A stretch of 64,000 nt of DNA, taken from the NCBI GenBank assembly GCA_019114515.1, contig DXFH01000027.1, positions 1 to 64,000 of the forward strand, given 5' to 3'. Of the stretch, positions 1-8,617 are shown in pieces; position 1 is the first letter of the stretch; every line of letters begins with the position of its first letter. The translations under genes were made by a program, and so were the position numbers. Source of the DNA: Candidatus Limosilactobacillus merdigallinarum. GTDB taxonomy: Bacteria > Bacillota > Bacilli > Lactobacillales > Lactobacillaceae. Under the pieces are notes generated by a model. That model did not search any database and was not told where the DNA came from. It saw only the letters and a program-made list of their open reading frames with translations.

Positions 1-44
1 TATGTTAAATTGCGCGGCGAAGTTTTAAATTTGGAGACATATAC

Positions 45-1130
45 TTAAATTATTCCTCCTATGCTATAGGGAACAATGTTAGACCATTCCGGTCGAAAGA
101 TTTGAATAACGACAAAATATACTATCAAAAACATGCATATAGTAGAAAACGCAAGAATCCTTTTTCTACTATACGTATATCCGGATAATAAAGACAATAT
201 AGGGTAATATCCTATATTAAAATAAATCGCTATTCTAGAAAGCTGAGAAAATTTCAACGCAATTATGTAAAAAGCAATTGCAGTGAGTAGCATAAGATAC
301 GAGTCATTAATCAATACGTTGTCATTTACTTTATATAGTTTTGTATAATACCTTGACCATAAGAAGGTGAGCAATATTAATACTATTGAAACAAAAATAT
401 TAAGAGAACCGTTCATATTATTAGTAGCTACTGAGTTAGAAAAACTATTAGCTTCATTGCTGACCAACGAAATCTTTCCATAAATTGTTTCAAAAAATAA
501 AGATACAATTATTGTGAATAAGCCAAGAAAAATTTTGCTTTTCCAACCATATTTTAAATACTTATATATCAAAACAATTAAAAACATCCAGGCAGTAACA
601 TGCATAGTGATAGCTAAATAATTAAAAATCAAAAATTTCCCTACATGATTTTTGATTAAAAAAACAAAAGCAACCATGCATAATGAAATTGCCAATGCTT
701 GTCGCATTACGTTCATTGAAAATGGCATAAACATTGATTCATAAACTAAAATTCCAACAACGTAATTGATATTTAATCTTAAAATAAAAAAAGTTAAGCA
801 TAATATCATTATTGTTGTTGTTACGACAAGCATTAACCTAAAGCTTGGATAGATACTATATATTATTTTATTTAATAATAAAAAACCATTTTCAAATCTA
901 GCACCATTTACAGGTGCAAACCAATTAAAAAAATTCATCGGTATTTGTGTTGTATTAGACTGATAGAAAATTTGGCTATAAGTTATAGTATCTGCTCCTA
1001 CACGGATTCCTCGAAATGCCATTACAGTCCATAATGGTATAAGATTCATGAATAAATATAGCTTTGGTTTAACTATATAAACTGGAATTGTGACTATATT
1101 CAATACAAAAAGGCAAATATAAATTGACAT
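45..1130 (-). CDS. EpsG-like polysaccharide polymerase (Wzy-type)
   Basis: Multi-pass membrane protein of about 361 residues with roughly ten hydrophobic segments. The N-terminal third carries the arrangement FRGIRVGADTITY followed by FENGFLLLNK, typical of EpsG/Wzy-like proteins that polymerise repeat units outside the membrane. The ORF track starts at 1136, but the ATG at 1130 stands 7 nt from an AGAGG ribosome site whereas the first ATG is nearly on top of it, so 1130 is preferred. It is the most distal EPS gene in the window, separated from the upstream glycosyltransferase by a 500-base gap. Base composition is clearly AT-richer than in the rest of the window, as is usual for the strain-specific part of EPS clusters. 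Function is inferred from topology and motif; the glycan is unknown. Confidence 0.75.
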   Translation of the reverse strand: MSIYICLFVLNIVTIPVYIVKPKLYLFMNLIPLWTVMAFRGIRVGADTITYSQIFYQSNTTQIPMNFFNWFAPVNGARFENGFLLLNKIIYSIYPSFRLMLVVTTTIMILCLTFFILRLNINYVVGILVYESMFMPFSMNVMRQALAISLCMVAFVFLIKNHVGKFLIFNYLAITMHVTAWMFLIVLIYKYLKYGWKSKIFLGLFTIIVSLFFETIYGKISLVSNEANSFSNSVATNNMNGSLNIFVSIVLILLTFLWSRYYTKLYKVNDNVLINDSYLMLLTAIAFYIIALKFSQLSRIAIYFNIGYYPILSLLSGYTYSRKRILAFSTICMFLIVYFVVIQIFRPEWSNIVPYSIGGII

Positions 1131-1136
1131 TGACAT

Positions 1137-1637
1137 TCCTCTTCAACATAGCTCGATTTATTTATTATCAAACCCTTAATCACTTTATATTAAAGTGAGA
1201 CATACCTCTTTCATTAATATTATCTTTCGATAATCCTTAAACTTTAACATTATCATCTTAAATGATAAATCTTGCAAAATAGCCTCTAGATTCAGTTCAA
1301 ATTGATTCTTTTTACTTTTCTCATCCAAAGTGAATTTTAATATCCAACAATAAAGATAGAATCTTTCTCTACAGTGAATGTTCCAACTCACTTTCATTAC
1401 TCTCAGACAATTATATAGGTTGAATCTTATTATTAAACTTAGCTTTATAGAACTGTACTATTACATCAGGTTAATCATTATTGTTCATCTTTCATTAATG
1501 CTTGCTATTCCGTTAAGCTAGATATACAGCTCTTATACATTATTTAAAGCACCTGCCTTAATTATCAACTTTTTGGTAGTAAACTGTCATTAATGAAAAT
1601 TGATGGTTCATATCATAAGTTTTTTGTATAACACCAA
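1137..1637. other. AT-rich gap within the EPS cluster
   Basis: About 500 bases without a convincing gene between the glycosyltransferase and the EpsG-like polymerase. The only listed ORF (1185-1397, minus, 70 codons) has a weak ribosome site and no recognisable family. The stretch could be a decayed EPS gene or a promoter/leader for the polymerase gene; nothing decides between them. No clear hairpin terminator was seen. Confidence 0.4.
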
Positions 1638-2510
1638 TTACTTTTTGTGCAATACACGTTGATAAATTGTTCTCCTCACCCAACCAGGAACGAGAATATT
1701 CAAAGTCATCAACAAATCTCCTATTATTTTTTCATGCCAACTTAACATCTGATTTTGATATAGAAAGTTGCGCAATTGATAGAAATATTGGAGATTAGAA
1801 GATTTACCCCTTCGTTGGTACATCCCTTCGCTAACTCGCATTTTAACTAAAGTTTGATCAAGGTTTGCAACATGATAGTTATTTACAATGACACGTGCCC
1901 ATAAATAATAATCTTCTAAATTTCCATATGGAATATACCCTCCAACATGTAATAAAGCTTCCTTATTAATCATTACAGAGGGGTGATTAAATGGACTGCG
2001 CCATTTAACAAATTGGCGTATTGCCTGTTCAGAGGTAGGCACTCTCCTGTACCCAATTATATTTGATGGATCATTAGCAAATTCTTCAATCTGGCCACCA
2101 ATTACTGCAGTATTGGGGTTATTTACAATCTCTTTTAATTGAAGTTCAAAACGGTTAGGTACACTGATATCATCACTATCCATTCGTGCAATCCAATCAG
2201 TAGATACGTATTTTGTTCCTAATCGTAATGCAGCACCTAAGCCGTGGTTCTTTTCAGAGACAATATTTTTAAACCCTTTACCAAACTTATTCTTATGTTT
2301 ACTGATTACTTCCTTCAATTTGGTAGAGATAGGGCCATCTTCGACTAAGACAATTTCACTAGGTACTACCGTCTGATTTTCGATACTCGTTAAAGCCATA
2401 TCGAAATACTCGGGTGTTTCATCTTTATAAACAGACATCAACACTGAAAAAGAAGGGTATTTTTTCTCTTTTTCCATGGGTATCATTCCATTAATCTTTC
2501 TTGCCTTCAT
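1638..2510 (-). CDS. glycosyltransferase family 2
   Basis: About 290 residues with a GT-A fold signature: FSVLMSVYKDE at the N-terminus, then VEDGP, GLGAALRLG and WIARMDSDD (the DxD-type nucleotide-sugar/metal site), and later NHPSVMINKEALLHVGGY and ED, typical of EPS rhamnosyl- or galactosyl-transferases. It would add a sugar to the lipid-linked repeat unit on the cytoplasmic face. The ORF opens at 2537, inside the upstream gene, but an AGAGG site lies 5 nt before the ATG at 2510, which is the likely start and overlaps the sugar transferase by 20 nt. Sugar specificity cannot be read from sequence. Confidence 0.88.
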   Translation of the reverse strand: MKARKINGMIPMEKEKKYPSFSVLMSVYKDETPEYFDMALTSIENQTVVPSEIVLVEDGPISTKLKEVISKHKNKFGKGFKNIVSEKNHGLGAALRLGTKYVSTDWIARMDSDDISVPNRFELQLKEIVNNPNTAVIGGQIEEFANDPSNIIGYRRVPTSEQAIRQFVKWRSPFNHPSVMINKEALLHVGGYIPYGNLEDYYLWARVIVNNYHVANLDQTLVKMRVSEGMYQRRGKSSNLQYFYQLRNFLYQNQMLSWHEKIIGDLLMTLNILVPGWVRRTIYQRVLHKK

Positions 2511-3144
2511 GAATTCCTCTACTGCAGATGACATCAAATATTGTTTTAATAAAAATTGATAAGTTTAAAAGCATACTGATATTCAATGCGTATTTGCCAT
2601 CATAGGCAGCTTTATTCACGTCCGTTACTTCATCTCTGCCATGAACTTGCGCTAGACCGGTGATTCCGGGAAGAATTCGTGAAGCTCCCGTCTGGTCTCG
2701 CAATGCTAGAACTCTTTTCTCCGCTGGAATAAGTGGGCGCGGACCAATTACGCTCATGTCTCCCTTTAACACATTAATCAGTTGGGGAAGTTCATCTAGA
2801 CTTGTCTTGCGGATTATCTTTCCAATCGATGTAATGTACTCTTCGGGATTTTCAAAGTTTTCAGTTGCCATCTGATGTGGCGCGTCTTTAGTCATCGAGC
2901 GGAATTTAAACATTGTAAAGGGAACATTGTTTTTTCCTACTCTGACTTGCCTAAATAAAATCGATTCTTTAGGAGAATCTATCTTAATAAAGATCGCGAT
3001 TATCATAATCGGAATGATGAGAATAATTAACGCAGCCAAGCTAAAACTTACATCAAAAATCCGTTTGAAAAAGTCGCGGTACCAACGAAATGATTGATCC
3101 CTTTGCAGATTCGTTATTTTTTTCTTTATCATCTGCATTGGCAC
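2491..3144 (-). CDS. priming sugar transferase (undecaprenyl-phosphate glycosyl-1-phosphate transferase)
   Basis: 217 residues, the usual size of a minimal monotopic phosphoglycosyl transferase. It has one hydrophobic segment near residues 28-52 preceded by KRIFDVSFS, then the catalytic block ILFRQVRVGKNN, FTMFKFRSM, TSLDELPQLINVLKGDMS and VIGPRPL. It transfers a sugar-1-phosphate to undecaprenyl phosphate and so starts EPS repeat-unit synthesis. The start is GTG at 3144, with GGGGAG 5 nt upstream; an ATG two codons later is possible. It follows cpsB in the same operon and overlaps the next glycosyltransferase. Confidence 0.93.
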   Translation of the reverse strand: MPMQMIKKKITNLQRDQSFRWYRDFFKRIFDVSFSLAALIILIIPIMIIAIFIKIDSPKESILFRQVRVGKNNVPFTMFKFRSMTKDAPHQMATENFENPEEYITSIGKIIRKTSLDELPQLINVLKGDMSVIGPRPLIPAEKRVLALRDQTGASRILPGITGLAQVHGRDEVTDVNKAAYDGKYALNISMLLNLSIFIKTIFDVICSRGIHEGKKD

Positions 3145-3182
3145 TTCTACTCCCCTTCTAGAATTCCCAGTAACCTAAATAA

Positions 3183-3953
3183 TTAGAATAACCAAAACCG
3201 TTTTTTCTTAATCTTTTTCAATTCGTTAAGTGGTACATTGCCACCATTAATAATCGAACGCGCATTTTGTTGGTAGCAGGCAACCATCCGCGGACCAAAC
3301 TCACTTTCAAGCTGGTCAAATGCCTGGCGCATTTCATATTTGCGTCCTGGCAAGTCGTGAGCATCAGATGCAAAGACATAGCCCTGCCCCGCCGCAATTA
3401 GTTGCCTACTGAAATGGGCCACCTTCTTGCCAAAGGTACCAACATACGAACTAGCCGTAATCTGTGAGAGACAGCCTTTGCTAAGCAGGTCATACAAGAT
3501 GTCCGGATGGTCCATGATCATGGTGTTCCGCTCAGGATGGACAATCACCGGTGTGATGCCACGCTGTTGCAGGTAAAAAATCATCTGCTTCGTGTAATGC
3601 GGCACATCATCGTCCGGAAATTCCAGCATCAAGTACTGGCCGCCTTCATCAGCAAAGAGGATGTCATCGTCATCCAATGCTTGCAGCAAATTACCATTAA
3701 TCCGCACTTCCTGACCGGGAAAAACGGTTAATGGAATATTGTGCTTAGCCAGTTCGTCAGCGAATGCCTGCGTTTCCTTAATGACGTCTTTCTTATGGTT
3801 CACATAGCGGCCGTTCATATGGTGAGGTGTTAAAAGAGCATGGGTCACTCCGTTCTCCGTAGCCTCACGTGCCAAACGAAGCGAGATTGCCATGCTCTTT
3901 GAACCATCATCAACGCCTGGCAATAAGTGACAGTGTAAGTCCACCATAACCAT
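3183..3953 (-). CDS. CpsB/Wzb-type protein-tyrosine phosphatase (PHP fold)
   Basis: 256 residues with the ordered metal-binding motifs of the PHP family: DLHCHLLPGVDDGS at the N-terminus, LTPHH, PGQEV, VIVHPERN and ASDAHD. Family members dephosphorylate the tyrosine cluster of the cognate CpsD kinase and thereby tune EPS polymerisation. The ATG overlaps the stop codon of the upstream kinase gene (TAATG), so the two are probably translationally coupled, consistent with a kinase/phosphatase pair acting together in the cytoplasm. Confidence 0.93.
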   Translation of the reverse strand: MVMVDLHCHLLPGVDDGSKSMAISLRLAREATENGVTHALLTPHHMNGRYVNHKKDVIKETQAFADELAKHNIPLTVFPGQEVRINGNLLQALDDDDILFADEGGQYLMLEFPDDDVPHYTKQMIFYLQQRGITPVIVHPERNTMIMDHPDILYDLLSKGCLSQITASSYVGTFGKKVAHFSRQLIAAGQGYVFASDAHDLPGRKYEMRQAFDQLESEFGPRMVACYQQNARSIINGGNVPLNELKKIKKKRFWLF

Positions 3954-4720
3954 TATTTGTCATCCTCATCATAGCCATAGCCGTAACCATATCCATAACC
4001 GTACCCGTAGCCATATCCATAGCCAGCGGCATTTCTACCATCGACATCATTCATGACATAACCAAGTAGGTTGGCGTGGGCCATCTTTAATAATTCCACT
4101 GAACGCCGTGCCGCCATCTTTTGGGTGCTTCCTTGCGAAACAACCAAAATCATGGCATCCAAACTATTGGAAAGGATTTGCGTATCCGTTACTTCCAGCA
4201 TCGGCGGAACATCTAAGATCACCATGTCGTAAATATCCTTAACAGCCTCTAGAAAGGCTTGCATCCGCTGGGATCCTAATAGTTCAGCCGGGTTTGGTGG
4301 CGTTGGCCCACTCGGCAAGACATCCAAATTGTGGATGCCGCTTGGCTGAATAATCCGGCTAATATCCACGGATTGCTGGTTACTGCTTAAGATATTCGTC
4401 AATCCTTGATAACCGTTGACATTAAAAGTCTTTTTGACGGTCGGGCGCCGTAAATCGGCATCCACCAGCAGTGTCTTCTGCCCGTTTTGAGCAATGACCA
4501 CTGCAGTATTGGCAGTAACCGTGGATTTACCTTCTGAAACATTGGCAGAAGTAAAGGCCAGCGTCTTCAGCGGCTTGTCGATTGACATGAAATTAATATT
4601 GGTCCGAATCGTGCGGAATTGCTCTGAAACCACGCTCTTTGGGTCAGCCGCCGTAATCAGCTTTACCCCATTCTGCATGGTATCGTTTGTTTTCTTCGTT
4701 TTACGATGGAATAGTGACAT
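3953..4720 (-). CDS. CpsD/Wze-type tyrosine autokinase
   Basis: 255 residues of the BY-kinase family. Walker A lies in TSANVSEGKSTVTAN, Walker A' in LLVDADLRRP and Walker B in MVILDVPP. The protein has no membrane segment; the activating partner is the adjacent Wzz-like protein. The C-terminus is nine consecutive Gly-Tyr pairs followed by DEDDK, an extreme form of the Tyr cluster that these kinases autophosphorylate. The repeat uses mixed Gly and Tyr codons (GGC/GGA/GGG/GGT, TAT/TAC), so it is not a pure DNA repeat. It sits between the Wzz and phosphatase genes. Confidence 0.95.
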   Translation of the reverse strand: MSLFHRKTKKTNDTMQNGVKLITAADPKSVVSEQFRTIRTNINFMSIDKPLKTLAFTSANVSEGKSTVTANTAVVIAQNGQKTLLVDADLRRPTVKKTFNVNGYQGLTNILSSNQQSVDISRIIQPSGIHNLDVLPSGPTPPNPAELLGSQRMQAFLEAVKDIYDMVILDVPPMLEVTDTQILSNSLDAMILVVSQGSTQKMAARRSVELLKMAHANLLGYVMNDVDGRNAAGYGYGYGYGYGYGYGYGYDEDDK

Positions 4721-4732
4721 AATAGCGCCTCC

Positions 4733-5515
4733 TTAGACCCGCGTTCTTTGCTTGCGTGAACGATGAGCGCCGAAGTTCTCGTTGCGATCAAGGTGGATAT
4801 GATCAATATGCCCGAGATTCGTCAACCCGAGATCATCCGTCATGAAGTCATCGGAATTAACCGTGGTGTCCATCAATTCCTTAATCAGCAAGTAGATGAA
4901 TGAAATCAAGAAGCCCAGCACAGCTCCAGCTAATGTAAAGAGCTTAACATTCGGGAAAGATGGTGCTGATGGTGCCGTCGCCTTTGAGACAATAGTGACA
5001 TTATTTACACTCATAATCTTCTTAATGCGCTTCTTGAAAACAGAGGCAATCGTATTCGCTGCGGCCGCGGACTTATTCGGGTTATCCGTCGTCACCGCCA
5101 CGGAGAAGACCTGTGAATTCTGCTGATTGCTAATCTTAATGTCCTTCTTTAACTGACTAACCGGGACGTTATAGTTGCGACCATACTCACTAGCCACACT
5201 GTTGCTATTGCTTAACTCTTTGTTAGCCTCGTTCAGAATCACTTTATTGGTAATGATATCTTTGTAGGTGTTAATAATCTGCACATCGGCTTGCTGGTTG
5301 TTATAAGCCTGACCATTATTATTACTGTGTTTTTGGTTAACCAGGATTTCGGTCGTCGCGGTGTATTTGGGGATAACAATAAACTTGGCGGTTGCAAAGC
5401 CAAGCACCCCAACAATTACCGTCCACAAAATCAACAGCTTATAGTTGATTCTTAAAAGGGCAAGTAACCGATGGAGATCAATGGTATTGGTTGATTCATT
5501 GTTGGAATCTGTCAT
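4733..5515 (-). CDS. Wzz/CpsC-like polysaccharide chain-length and kinase-activator protein
   Basis: 260 residues with the Wzz arrangement: cytoplasmic N-terminus, a first membrane segment around residues 30-52, an extracytoplasmic region rich in Asn/Gln, a second membrane segment around 190-212 (LFTLAGAVLGFLISFIYLLI) and a short basic cytoplasmic tail that would contact CpsD. It controls EPS chain length and activates the tyrosine kinase encoded immediately downstream. Gene order LCP-Wzz-kinase-phosphatase-priming transferase is the canonical Lactobacillales EPS order. Confidence 0.93.
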   Translation of the reverse strand: MTDSNNESTNTIDLHRLLALLRINYKLLILWTVIVGVLGFATAKFIVIPKYTATTEILVNQKHSNNNGQAYNNQQADVQIINTYKDIITNKVILNEANKELSNSNSVASEYGRNYNVPVSQLKKDIKISNQQNSQVFSVAVTTDNPNKSAAAANTIASVFKKRIKKIMSVNNVTIVSKATAPSAPSFPNVKLFTLAGAVLGFLISFIYLLIKELMDTTVNSDDFMTDDLGLTNLGHIDHIHLDRNENFGAHRSRKQRTRV

Positions 5516-5525
5516 GCTCTACTCC

Positions 5526-6533
5526 TTAATTTTTTAAACTATTTTGTAAGAGAGTGGCAACGCGATTACGTTCCGTGTCGGAAACTACCTCATACGCTTC
5601 GTCATCATACTCTTCACCCTTGCCTTGCGCGTGATCGCGAACGACATTCTGGGCAGTGACTCGGTAGTGGCGGGCCAGTGTAATCATATTCTTAAAGGTG
5701 AGGTCAGTCTGCGAACTGTCTGCAATTGAATTCAGGAACTTGCGATTCAGAACTGTCTTATATGATGCCGACTTCTTTAAGAGTGCCATGACGATCAATT
5801 GCTGACGCTGCTGCCGGCCGTAATCACCATCTGGGTCTTCGTGACGCATCCGGCTAAACTTCAAGGCTTTGCTGCCATTTAAGTGGTAGGTTTTGCCTTT
5901 CGTAAATGAGGCACCGTCATAAGTGAAGGTTAGCGGTGAGGTAACATCCACACCACCGACCTGGTCGATTGCCTTTTCCAGGCCGCCCATGTTGACCATT
6001 ACATAGTAGTCAATCGGGATTTTGAAATACTGGTGAACGACCTTGACACTCTCTTTAATGCCACCGTATGTGTAGGCGGAGTTAATCTTAGCTGGTGACT
6101 CGTCTGGGTATCCTGGCAAGTTAACTCGCATGTCCCGTGGGATGCTGACAATCGTGGCCTTCTTCTTTTGCGGATTAAGAATCAAGATCATCATGGTATC
6201 CGTGCGACCTTTATAGTTACGGCCAAGGGCACCAGTATCTGTCCCTAATAATAGGATCGAAACCGGTCGCTTTTGTGCCAGCACTTTATTGGCGTCCCGC
6301 TGCTTCATAACGCCAGCACTGTTGTACATATTGTTCGTCGTCACTGACAAATTATGCCAAGCGACAAAGGCAAAAAAGACTGTAAAAAATAAAAGGATTC
6401 CCAGAGTCCACCAAAAGATACGTCTGATCTTTCGTTGACGATGGTGATGATGGTGGTGGTGATGATGCACCGGTTTTACATCACGCAATTGTTGACTAGC
6501 TGATTCATCCTTAACGTCATTATTCTCTGACAT
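5526..6533 (-). CDS. LCP (LytR-CpsA-Psr) family glycopolymer transferase
   Basis: 335 residues: a short cytoplasmic tail, one membrane segment near residues 38-60 and a large extracytoplasmic LCP domain with LLLGTD, RTDTMMILILNP, VSIPRDMRV, KINSAYTYGG, VGGVDV and RMRHEDPDGDYGRQQRQ. LCP proteins attach undecaprenyl-linked polymers to peptidoglycan. As first gene of the EPS operon it would anchor the product to the wall. The cytoplasmic tail contains nine consecutive histidines followed by basic residues, which is unusual. A GGAG site precedes the ATG. Confidence 0.93.
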   Translation of the reverse strand: MSENNDVKDESASQQLRDVKPVHHHHHHHHHRQRKIRRIFWWTLGILLFFTVFFAFVAWHNLSVTTNNMYNSAGVMKQRDANKVLAQKRPVSILLLGTDTGALGRNYKGRTDTMMILILNPQKKKATIVSIPRDMRVNLPGYPDESPAKINSAYTYGGIKESVKVVHQYFKIPIDYYVMVNMGGLEKAIDQVGGVDVTSPLTFTYDGASFTKGKTYHLNGSKALKFSRMRHEDPDGDYGRQQRQQLIVMALLKKSASYKTVLNRKFLNSIADSSQTDLTFKNMITLARHYRVTAQNVVRDHAQGKGEEYDDEAYEVVSDTERNRVATLLQNSLKN

Positions 6534-7195
6534 TTGATGTGTTCTCCAAACCTACATAGATATAGATAAAATTAAGTATAATTTTACAGAGCTTATCTTA
6601 TCGAATCATTAGGATGCTTGGCAAGCGCTGATAGCGCCTGTATCTAGGCAGTTAAACCTTTTTGTATTCACTCGATAACATCCACTTTTATTATCTATTT
6701 AATGGCGATATGGGAGGTATTTCCCACCTGTTATTACTTGATGTTCGTCTTTTTGAAATCGTTTTTCGTTAAATGCTGATTTTTTAATTTTTTCAGTTGA
6801 TAAATTCATTGCAATGAGGAATTTCGCAACTTTGATTGTTTCCTATTGTCCCAGGTATTCAATGAACTTCATCGATGAATGTCTATAAGTATAATTATGA
6901 ATTGATGCTAATCAACTGTCGCCATTATTACCGAATAAGCCAGACCATTTAGCCGGTAACGATGCCTCTTTAATTAACTGCTGATAAACATATAGCAAAA
7001 ATCATACTAAAAGCAGCTGGCTTAATAGTCGATTTTGGGGACTGCAATTTGCGACAATCAAGCAGGAATGCAGAGGGTCAGTACTTATCCTTGATAATGA
7101 TCTTGTACCTTCATATTAAAGGGTAAAGAGTGATCAGAGCCGCTTAAATAACATATACCAATTTGGTGACCAAGCTGGAATTGACTGATGATAAA
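6534..7195. other. long intergenic region upstream of the EPS operon
   Basis: About 660 bases with no supported gene. The 64-codon ORF at 7085-7279 lies across a palindrome and is judged spurious. The stretch nearest the LCP gene must hold the EPS operon promoter; a TATACT-like -10 is present near 6576-6581 but no good -35 was found. A small GCGCT/AGCGC hairpin lies near 6625-6640. Low complexity and AT-rich runs elsewhere fit a decayed or regulatory segment. Confidence 0.4.
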
Positions 7196-7196
7196 C

Positions 7197-7284
7197 AAAA
7201 ATGCCCCGCAAAAGATTGTGAAGTGCACCCCCATAATTGGATTATTTGTCCAACTATGGGGGTGCACTTCAGACGGCATTTTTT
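7197..7284. terminator. terminator with an IS-end-like palindrome nested in its loop
   Basis: Outer arms AAAAATGCC (7197-7205) and GGCATTTTT (7275-7283) form a bidirectional terminator. Inside lies a 23-bp stem with one mismatch, 7219-7241 against 7249-7271, with a 7-nt loop. Each arm reads outward-in as TGAAGTGCACCCCCATA then TTGGA, which resembles the terminal inverted repeats of IS3-family elements of the IS150 group. It lies just downstream of the lipoprotein gene. Confidence 0.7.
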
Positions 7285-7293
7285 GTAACTTCT

Positions 7294-7821
7294 CTAGTTA
7301 TGTAAAATTTGGTCAATAGTGTCTTTGTACTTACCGAATTCTTGACTTAATTCTTGTTTACTATACGTCTTGTGACCATTTGCTTGGCCCATGTGGTCAC
7401 CTTCTGTTGTATCGTAAATAACTTGTACATTCTGATCATTGACCACCATCGTGGTGGTATGGGCTCCAAAATCAACCGAATAGCGATTGCCATGTGGGTA
7501 CCAGTGCATGTTATCATGACTAGTCTTCAAATTGTTAACCGCTTCGTCCGGTGTTTCATCATCAGTTTCTAGTTTCAAAAAAGCCATCATGGCGTAGTCT
7601 TCATCACTATAACGTGGTTGGCTCGGCTGATTATTGGCCTGTCTATCATCACTTTTAGATGAACTTTGACTGCTTACTTGTTTCTTTAACTGACTATTCT
7701 TCTTTTTCAGACTACTATATTCGCTATCTGAATGATGTTGAGTAGCTTGCTTGTGGCCACAAGCAGTAAGTGTGCTGGTTGCGAGCATAAGTGCCAGTAA
7801 GATTTTAATTTTGTTAGTCAT
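7294..7821 (-). CDS. uncharacterised lipoprotein
   Basis: 175 residues with a lipoprotein signal: basic start, hydrophobic run and lipobox TLTAC, so Cys21 is the probable acylation site. A Ser/Lys/Gln-rich linker with short coiled-coil potential (residues about 35-65) leads to a compact C-terminal domain with an MMAFLKLE helix, WYPHGNRYSVDFG and a final TYSKQELSQEFGKY. From memory this resembles a Lactobacillaceae-restricted family labelled after L. reuteri Lreu_0056; that label was not checked. It abuts the PrsW gene and is the last gene of a group of zinc-ribbon membrane proteins. Role unknown; outward-facing and membrane-anchored. Confidence 0.7.
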   Translation of the reverse strand: MTNKIKILLALMLATSTLTACGHKQATQHHSDSEYSSLKKKNSQLKKQVSSQSSSKSDDRQANNQPSQPRYSDEDYAMMAFLKLETDDETPDEAVNNLKTSHDNMHWYPHGNRYSVDFGAHTTTMVVNDQNVQVIYDTTEGDHMGQANGHKTYSKQELSQEFGKYKDTIDQILHN

Positions 7822-8597
7822 TAGTTAGTTGCCTTCTCGTTTAATTGATTTTGAATAAACTTAACTTCTCTTAAACCAGTGTGAATGAGAACAAAAAGGA
7901 CTAACCAACCTGCACAGATCAGTAAGACCATCTTTAAGTCACTCATTGGCAAATCCCAATCCCATAAGCCGTGTAAGACAACCGCACACAGGAAGAAACG
8001 TAAAAAGCTGATGTTCATCACATTGTCGAATGCCAACTTGCGATTGCCATTCACTAATACTAAGCCAGCAACCGAAATCGCACACCAAATTGAATGCGTA
8101 CCTAATGAACTAACTGCCCTGATAACTGCTTCCCCAACTGAATTAAACTGCGCAATGTATTGGAGATTTTCAAAGGCAGCAAAGCCCGCACCAATAGCTC
8201 CCCCAACTAACATTCCATTAAAAACGTGCGTTAGTCTTAATTTAGACACAAAGTAGCAACCAACTAATAATTTACCCAACTCTTCAATGAAGCCAATGGT
8301 AAATGCACCAATCAAATCAAACTGAGGATTAGTACCAAGAATAGCATAGATAATCATTGTTACGATTAGTGAGAACAGGCCCCCAATCAAACAAACCTTA
8401 ACTGCTAAATATAGTGAAATATTTTTAAAGACATTAATTTCAAAGAAAAAGATCAATAAGGTGACTGGCACGGCTATACCTAGGATAGAACAAAAGGCCA
8501 ACTGCATTGGGTTGCCAAAAGCATCCATTAAGACAAGCAGAAGCCCTACTGCAAACATCATTCCCAGAAGTACCCGCGAATAAAGCCACGGTTGCAC
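7821..8597 (-). pseudogene. PrsW-like intramembrane metalloprotease, probably frameshifted from its zinc ribbon
   Basis: 258 residues with about seven membrane segments and the PrsW glutamate and histidine motifs: GFIEELGKLL, AAFENLQYI, LGTHSIW and LHGLWDWD. PrsW proteases cut membrane substrates such as anti-sigma factors. The only start is a GTG at 8597 with no ribosome site. The same frame stays open upstream of it (reading STPSLAAVSSKPV), and the neighbouring zinc-ribbon ORF (8618-8914) ends at a stop inside this stretch in another frame. A one-base deletion near 8628 would explain the split; the restored protein would be about 365 residues. It could still be translated as a separate protein by coupling. 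Confidence 0.7.
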
Positions 8598-8617
8598 CGG
8601 CTTACTAGAAACCGCTG

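Noticed and set aside
1185-1397. 70-codon minus-strand ORF in the EPS gap
   Set aside because: Weak ribosome site, no recognisable domain; kept only as a note on the gap.
3960-4020. Phase-variable simple repeat in cpsD
   Set aside because: Codons for Gly and Tyr vary, so the DNA is not a uniform short tandem repeat prone to slippage.
7085-7279. 64-codon minus-strand ORF
   Set aside because: It runs through the IS-end-like palindrome and terminator, has no ribosome site and no family resemblance.
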